A DNA stretch of 48,011 bases from Vibrio ponticus. Its GTDB lineage: Bacteria; Pseudomonadota; Gammaproteobacteria; Enterobacterales; Vibrionaceae. This document shows positions 42,961 to 48,011 of the stretch, in pieces; position 1 is the first letter of the stretch, and each line of letters starts with the position of its first letter. A program made the translations under genes and the position numbers. The stretch lies in the NCBI RefSeq assembly GCF_009938225.1, contig NZ_AP019659.1, positions 1-48,011 on the forward strand. The letters are read 5' to 3'. The notes below the pieces were generated by a model, which was given only the letters and a program-made list of their open reading frames with translations, was not told the DNA's origin and did not search any database.

Positions 42961-44661
42961 ATGCTCGCTTTTATTTCATTTATTGGTTTTACTTTATTTG
43001 TCGCAGGGTTTGCGTATTACAAAACCCGCAGTACTGACGTAACAGGATCATCGGAAGGTTACTTCCTCGGAGGACGCTCTTTAACCGGTATCTACATTGG
43101 CGGTTCAATGTTATTAATGAACCTCTCCACCGAGCACTTAGTTGGGCTTAATGGATTAGCATTTAGAACCGGATTTATCGTTATGGCTTGGGAAGTCATG
43201 GCTGCGATGACCATCGTTTTATTCGCCATATTTTTCTTACCACGCTATCTCAAGCTGGGTATTTCTACCATTCCAGAATACCTAGAAAAACGTTTTGACA
43301 AACAAACACTAACTATCACATCCATCCTTTTCCTTGCTATGTACGTAATTTCTCTACTGCCAATTGTGCTTTATACCGGCGCAATTGCACTCGAGAGCTT
43401 ATTCCAAGTATCCAATGTGTTCGATGTAGATAAAACCACCGCGCTTTGGGTCATGGTGTGGGGCGTTGGCAGCATTGGGGCTCTTTACGCTATCTTTGGT
43501 GGTATTAAAGCGATCGCCGTAGCCGATACTATCAATGGCGTTGGCTTGATCCTTGGTGGTTTGTTAGTTACGTTATTTGCACTGGCTTATGTGGGTGATG
43601 GTGACGTTTGGGGTGGCTTAGTTGAGGTATATGAAGCGAACCCTGATAAGTTTAATTCCATTGGTGATGAAGACTCTATGGTGCCGTTTTCGACACTATT
43701 TACCGGCTTGATCGTATCGAATATGTTCTTCTGGTGTACCAACCAATCGATTGTACAAAAAGCGCTGGGTGCTAAAAACTTAGCAGAAGGTCAAAAAGGC
43801 GTACTGCTGTGTGCGTTCTTTAAATTGATGATCCCTAGTATTATTATCCTTCCAGGTATTATTGCCTTCCACATTTTCAATGGTGAAATCAGTAACCCTG
43901 ATCATGCATACCCGAGCCTCGTACAAATTGTACTGCCTGAAATGCTGGTTGGTTTCTTCGCCGCGGTGGTTGTTGGGGCGGTATTCTCTACTTTCAGTGG
44001 CGGTCTCAACTCATCCGTTGCGCTGTTCACTGTTAATATTTTCAAGAAGAGCCTACGCCCAGACGCAACGGAAGAGCAGTTAGTTAAATTTGGTAAATGG
44101 TTTGGCTTGTCGTTAGCACTGATCTCAATGATTGTTGCGCCGCTTGTCGCTAACGCCCCAAATGGATTGTTCTACTTAATTCAGCAACTTCAAGGGTTAT
44201 TTAACTCACCTATTCTAAGTGTGGTTTTGGTTGGTCTGTTAACCAAACGAGTCCCGGCTATTGCGGCGAAATTGGGCCTACTTTTCGGTGTATCAGCTTA
44301 CATTCTATTTAACTTCGTCTTCACCGTTGATATTCACTTCTTCCACTTAGTTGGGGCGCTGTTTGTCGCGAACGTCATATTTATGCTGGCTGTAGGTTAC
44401 TTCTACCCTCAAGAAGCGCACGTCGACGTCTACACCGAGCAAGTAGATATTACGCCTTGGTCAATGACGCCAGCCGTAGCGGTGTTAATCACACTCTCTT
44501 CAGTGTCAATGTACATTTTCCTCGCCCATAACGTACCGGGTTGGTTGATGACCACCTATTACGTATTAGCAGCCGGCGCATTAGGTTATGTATTCTGGCA
44601 AATTGCACGTGTATTGATGAATAGTCCACGTGTACGCATGATGCGAGCCTCTTCCGAGTAA
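42961..44661 (+). CDS. Sodium/solute symporter (SSS family), probable inositol transporter
   Basis: A 566-residue protein with about 14 membrane spans, related to vSGLT and YidK. Visible are YFLGGRSLTGIYIGGSMLLMNLSTEHLVG at helix 1, SNMFFWCTNQSIVQKALGAKNLAEGQKG, the family signature, and the sodium-site region VFSTFSGGLNSSVALFTVNIFKK. GGAGG before the ATG sets the start. Sodium-coupled inositol uptake suits a marine host and would complement the MFS porter. A strong terminator follows. Confidence 0.9.
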   Translation: MLAFISFIGFTLFVAGFAYYKTRSTDVTGSSEGYFLGGRSLTGIYIGGSMLLMNLSTEHLVGLNGLAFRTGFIVMAWEVMAAMTIVLFAIFFLPRYLKLGISTIPEYLEKRFDKQTLTITSILFLAMYVISLLPIVLYTGAIALESLFQVSNVFDVDKTTALWVMVWGVGSIGALYAIFGGIKAIAVADTINGVGLILGGLLVTLFALAYVGDGDVWGGLVEVYEANPDKFNSIGDEDSMVPFSTLFTGLIVSNMFFWCTNQSIVQKALGAKNLAEGQKGVLLCAFFKLMIPSIIILPGIIAFHIFNGEISNPDHAYPSLVQIVLPEMLVGFFAAVVVGAVFSTFSGGLNSSVALFTVNIFKKSLRPDATEEQLVKFGKWFGLSLALISMIVAPLVANAPNGLFYLIQQLQGLFNSPILSVVLVGLLTKRVPAIAAKLGLLFGVSAYILFNFVFTVDIHFFHLVGALFVANVIFMLAVGYFYPQEAHVDVYTEQVDITPWSMTPAVAVLITLSSVSMYIFLAHNVPGWLMTTYYVLAAGALGYVFWQIARVLMNSPRVRMMRASSE

Positions 44662-44681
44662 TTATCAACAACATCACTCTT

Positions 44682-44713
44682 AACCACCACTGTCACGCAG
44701 TGGTGGTTTTTTA
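44682..44713 (+). terminator. Terminator of the symporter gene
   Basis: AACCACCACTG-tcacg-CAGTGGTGGTT followed by TTTT. Confidence 0.92.
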
Positions 44714-44900
44714 TTTATCGCTGATTCCCTCCCACTACACTGGTTCATTATACGCTAACATAACCTGACAGCGTTCTGTTCGAGTAAACATTGACCGGAC
44801 AGAATGAGAGACATCAAAGGGGAACGTGCTGGAAAGGAACAAATGGCCCTTTCGCTCACCAACCGAATGCCTCAATCGATGAGCAAAATCTCCTTTTCAA

Positions 44901-45659
44901 TTACAGTGCCGCAACACCATCAATAAATAGATTCGACCCAGAAAGAACGAGCAAAGAGTAACATAAGGTATACACAGTTTCATTGCTGCAACGATGCAGT
45001 AGCCAAACCCCCATTTTGACGCCAATTGGCGCGATAGGCATCAACAAAAGTGCTGTTGCCATGTTAGCGATTTCAAGTTCTCCAAGCAGGTAGAACGGCA
45101 CTAACTTACACACATTGGTTAAAGCAAAAAAAGCCGCCATGCTTGCAATAAGTACTACTTTGTCGATTTTCAACGACAAGAAATAGATACTCGCAGGACC
45201 ACCGCCTGCATGTATCGCTGTGCTAGCAAAGCCACTTAAAAACCCCCACGGCGTAGCCATTAAATGAGCGTTCTCTTCGTCACGTCGTCGATAAGATAAA
45301 AAATATCTGGCAGAGAAGTACAAGCACAACAACCCAATCCCCACTCTGATCAATGCCTCTGAAAAAGAGAGCATAAACATGCCTGCTGCTGCGACCCCTA
45401 TGACCATTCCCGGCAGCATCTGTTTAACGATTTGCCAATCGATAGAGCGATAATGGTGCTTAACGGCAAAAGCATCCATCAGCAATAAGATAGGCAACAT
45501 TATTGCGGCAGCCTGAACAGGAGCGATGGTTAATGACATTAACGGTACTGCCACGATACCAAGAGCCCCGCCTAAACCGCCTTTCCCAATACCAAAAATG
45601 AGTATTGCCGGAATTGCTGTACAGTAAAACCAAGGGTCAGTAATGAAAAGAGCATCCAT
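44901..45659 (-). CDS. TauE/SafE (TSUP) family membrane protein
   Basis: A 252-residue protein with about seven or eight spans. The family's GIGKGGLGGALGIVAVPLM near the N-terminus and FLSGFASTAIHAGGGPASIYFLSL in the middle are present, the two repeats of the TSUP fold. Members export sulfite, sulfoacetate or other organic anions. No link to inositol is established; here it might export an acid end product. It lies past iolE on the same strand but behind a terminator hairpin (45676-45707). Confidence 0.85.
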   Translation of the reverse strand: MDALFITDPWFYCTAIPAILIFGIGKGGLGGALGIVAVPLMSLTIAPVQAAAIMLPILLLMDAFAVKHHYRSIDWQIVKQMLPGMVIGVAAAGMFMLSFSEALIRVGIGLLCLYFSARYFLSYRRRDEENAHLMATPWGFLSGFASTAIHAGGGPASIYFLSLKIDKVVLIASMAAFFALTNVCKLVPFYLLGELEIANMATALLLMPIAPIGVKMGVWLLHRCSNETVYTLCYSLLVLSGSNLFIDGVAAL

Positions 45660-45675
45660 AATTTTTCGTTCCCAT

Positions 45676-45707
45676 TAAAAAAAGCACCACAAAGGGTGCT
45701 TTTTTTA
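45676..45707. terminator. Bidirectional terminator past iolE
   Basis: AAGCACC with GGTGCTT, flanked by A and T runs on both sides. Ends the iolC-iolE transcript. Confidence 0.85.
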
Positions 45708-45721
45708 TTCCACATAACGAA

Positions 45722-46612
45722 CTAGATAAGACCAGCGTCTTTTGCTAGTTTTTCTAGGTTGTTGTAACCAAGCGTCGCATAGGTTAGTGGATGAGCAATC
45801 GCAGGATCTTGTTCAGCTTCTACGACCAACCAACCGCTGTAGTTTACATCTTTCAGTACTTTAAAGACGGCAGGGTAATCGACACAGCCGTCGCCAGGAA
45901 CGGTATAAACACCTTCTAGTACAGAGTTAAGGAAACTTAACTTGCGATTTTTCACATCAGCCAACACATCTTTACGAACATCTTTACAGTGAACGTGGTT
46001 GATACGATCAGCCCATCGACGAGCCACTTCTACTGGATCTGCTCCTGCAAATGTTAAGTGACCAGTATCTAGTAGTAGACCGACTTCCGGACCAGTATGC
46101 TTCATTAGATTATCGACATCTTCTGCCGTTTCAATCACGGTACCCATGTGATGGTGGTATGCAATTTTCACACCTTGGCTTTGTGTGTATTTTGCAAACT
46201 CAGTCAGCTTCTTGCCGTACTCTTCCCATTGTTCTGCTGGGAACTGAGGACGCAGATGCACTGGTGTATCTTTTGCACCGTGAATACAGTTTGTCACTTC
46301 ACATACAACCATTGCAGTTGAACCAAGCTCACGAAGCAGTACTAAGTGATCTTGTACAGCTTCAATCTCTTCTTCAACAGAACGCGTTAATAGCTCAAGT
46401 GAATACCAACCCGACACAAGTTTTAGACCATGCGCATCCAAAATTGGACCGAGTACGCTCGCTTGACGAGGAAATTTGTTGCCCAGTTCGAAACCAGCAA
46501 AGCCTGCTTGTTTACCTTCTGTTAGACATGTCTCTAGTGGAGTTTCCGCACCTAGAGCAGGCATATCGTCGTTAGTCCAAGTTAGAGGGTTGATACCTAG
46601 TTGAATCGCCAT
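45722..46612 (-). CDS. iolE: Myo-inosose-2 dehydratase IolE
   Basis: A 296-residue TIM-barrel dehydratase that removes water from scyllo-inosose to give the diketone used by IolD. It shows the N-terminal LGINPLTWTNDDMPALG, the metal-binding AYHHHMGTVIE, LLLDTGHLTFAG and HVHCKDVR. GGAG eight bases before the ATG at 46612 sets the start; 17 upstream codons overlap the iolC end and are unlikely. It is the second gene of the iolC-iolE operon, 29 bases after iolC. Confidence 0.95.
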   Translation of the reverse strand: MAIQLGINPLTWTNDDMPALGAETPLETCLTEGKQAGFAGFELGNKFPRQASVLGPILDAHGLKLVSGWYSLELLTRSVEEEIEAVQDHLVLLRELGSTAMVVCEVTNCIHGAKDTPVHLRPQFPAEQWEEYGKKLTEFAKYTQSQGVKIAYHHHMGTVIETAEDVDNLMKHTGPEVGLLLDTGHLTFAGADPVEVARRWADRINHVHCKDVRKDVLADVKNRKLSFLNSVLEGVYTVPGDGCVDYPAVFKVLKDVNYSGWLVVEAEQDPAIAHPLTYATLGYNNLEKLAKDAGLI

Positions 46613-46641
46613 TATAAATTCTCCGTTTGTCTCACTAATTT

Positions 46642-48011
46642 TTAACCACGTTGCTGATTCCAAAGTTCGATCAGATTGTGGTAATTGATTTTAATTTTAT
46701 TGATAAGTGTCTGATCGCTAATTTGACCAGCAAGCCATTCACGCGACGGTTCGCCAAATAAGGTACGACCCACCATAAAGCCTTTCACGATGTCTTTCCC
46801 GGCAGTTTGAGCAAACCCTTTCGCTAGCTCCTCTTGTGGGGCATCTAGACCTAGGATAACAACGCCACGACAGTGCTCATCTCTTGCGTTCACAAGCTCA
46901 GATACTTGATCCCATGTTTGTGCAGCTAATGGTGGTAGTTTCCACCAATCTGGTTTGATGCCGAGGTTGTAGAAGCGAGTCATGGCTCGGAAATACAGCT
47001 GGTCACTCTTCTCAATCCCTTCCGGTAGAATGATTTCAAGCAACAATTCATGACCAGACTTACAGCACGCTTCATACACTTCACGCACTTGATGTTCTTG
47101 CTCTAAACGAATTTGATACTCGTCTTCTGGATTGTAGAAACACAAGCACTTCACGACGTGCTCTTTTGGCCAATCGATCAACTGAGAGCCAATATTGCCG
47201 TGTTCCATTTTCAGCGGACGTGAACCTGGTAGTTCAATCGGACGACCAATCCACCATCCGTCACCAGTAATGTCATTCAATACATCTTGACCAAACGAGC
47301 TGTCACACAATAGACCCGACTTACCAATAAGATCGGCTTCAATACTGACTTGACGACTAGCCTCTAAGATGAGTTTTTTCAGCGGTTTAATTTGTGCAAC
47401 ATCAGCGCCGACTTCACGAGCCATATTGACAAACTGAATGCGGTGGTCGAACGCCATCACGCACAACTCAGGCCACTGCTGTTTACGAGTTGTCACACGA
47501 TGCAGATGGTTAAGTTCGGAATCCAAGTCTGGACGCTTCACACTTTCTGCTCTAGCTAGATAGTTGTCGAGTTCCAATTTAGTTGGCATGGCTGGCGCAC
47601 AACCATGGCGCGAGACCACAAGTGCACCGCATGCATTCGCATACGCACAAGCTTTCTCCCAACCTTCACCGTTAATGTAGCCACGCAACAGACCTGACAT
47701 AAACGCATCGCCTGCACCCAGCACATTCAATACATCAACGCGCACACCCGTAATGGTAATACCTTCATCGAGCGTTGCTGGAATTGCATCGGTGTAAACG
47801 GAACAACCTAGCGCGCCACGTTTACATACAAGCTCAGCGTCTGATACTTGGCGAACAGCCTTTAATGCTTCAACGGTATCAATAGAGCCACCACAAATAT
47901 GAAACTCTTCTTCTGTACCAACAATCACATCAAAAAGACCCAGTACCTCTTGCAGCTGCTCGGTTACTTTGCTTGATTCGATAAAACGAGTTTCGCCATC
48001 CCCCAGAGAAG
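46642..48011 (-). CDS. iolC: IolC fusion, C-terminal part (joins the segment at 1-532)
   Basis: Residues 178-633 of the protein begun at 532. The kinase domain continues with the PfkB signature DVLNVLGAGDAFMSGLL, the catalytic base being Asp279 or so. From about residue 350 a second domain of the DUF2090 type begins (ELCVMAFDHRIQFVNMAREVG), related to IolJ-like class II-independent aldolases that split the phosphorylated product to DHAP and malonic semialdehyde. This fusion replaces separate iolC and iolJ genes. It is followed by iolE. The frame is continuous across the window ends, which is the main evidence that the molecule is circular. Confidence 0.94.
   Translation of the reverse strand, partial: SLGDGETRFIESSKVTEQLQEVLGLFDVIVGTEEEFHICGGSIDTVEALKAVRQVSDAELVCKRGALGCSVYTDAIPATLDEGITITGVRVDVLNVLGAGDAFMSGLLRGYINGEGWEKACAYANACGALVVSRHGCAPAMPTKLELDNYLARAESVKRPDLDSELNHLHRVTTRKQQWPELCVMAFDHRIQFVNMAREVGADVAQIKPLKKLILEASRQVSIEADLIGKSGLLCDSSFGQDVLNDITGDGWWIGRPIELPGSRPLKMEHGNIGSQLIDWPKEHVVKCLCFYNPEDEYQIRLEQEHQVREVYEACCKSGHELLLEIILPEGIEKSDQLYFRAMTRFYNLGIKPDWWKLPPLAAQTWDQVSELVNARDEHCRGVVILGLDAPQEELAKGFAQTAGKDIVKGFMVGRTLFGEPSREWLAGQISDQTLINKIKINYHNLIELWNQQRG

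Noticed and set aside
1..48011. Relaxase, type IV secretion genes, CRISPR arrays, rRNA or tRNA genes
   Set aside because: Looked for along the window; no protein, repeat-spacer pattern or conserved RNA sequence supports any of them.

Overview
The 48,011-base window appears to be one complete circular plasmid from a Vibrionaceae host, probably a marine Vibrio. The evidence for circularity is direct: the minus-strand reading frame that starts at 532 and runs off base 1 continues in frame from base 48,011 and stops at 46,642. It encodes one 633-residue IolC fusion (sugar kinase plus DUF2090 aldolase). The window also holds one iteron-type replication origin with its initiator, one parAB locus, a Phd/ParE toxin-antitoxin pair, two serine recombinases and a XerCD-like site. 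I recognise no relaxase and no type IV secretion genes.

Layout: 1-5.5 kb is catabolic (iolC N-part, iolD, iolB, a semialdehyde dehydrogenase). 5.5-6.45 kb is structured non-coding DNA with the XerCD-like site. 6.45-9.7 kb is a MarR/antiporter/PLP-lyase operon with tandem 19-bp operators. 10-13.7 kb is backbone (resolvase, phd-parE, second recombinase, origin, rep). 14.5-16.7 kb is a tight four-gene operon (P-loop membrane protein, exported protein, YdjM-like membrane protein, 51-residue membrane protein). 16.9-21.2 kb is accessory: a ParA-like ATPase overlapping a SIR2-like gene (a possible defence pair), a decayed parB fragment, a small CHAT-like protease and two unknown genes, one with a possible ubiquitin-like C-terminus. 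21.3-23.6 kb is parAB. 23.7-30.3 kb has an acetyltransferase, HAD phosphatase, two paralogous RpiR regulators, a GntP permease, an iron alcohol dehydrogenase and methylglyoxal synthase. 30.6-48 kb returns to inositol: MFS transporter, sigma-54 activator, two iolG paralogues, a TIM-barrel isomerase, a Gfo/Idh/MocA dehydrogenase, adhE, a sodium/solute symporter, a TauE/SafE protein, iolE and the rest of iolC.

Together the genes form a portable myo-inositol pathway: uptake (MFS and SSS), IolG, IolE, IolD, IolB, then IolC kinase and aldolase giving DHAP and malonic semialdehyde. No IolA-type dehydrogenase is present; an SSADH-like enzyme sits in its place. AdhE, methylglyoxal synthase and the Fe-alcohol dehydrogenase could handle the C2-C3 products.

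Two control systems can be read from the DNA. An 18-bp palindrome (ATGAAAT-N4-ATTTCAT type) recurs before iolC, iolD/iolB, adhE, iolG2, gntP/Fe-ADH and an rpiR gene, pointing to an RpiR repressor. Two sigma-54 promoters share the same upstream geometry (two TGT-N11-ACA-type dyads 29 bp apart, 51 bp from the -24 element), pointing to the plasmid's own AcoR-like activator. All functional names rest on motif recognition by eye; no database search was run.
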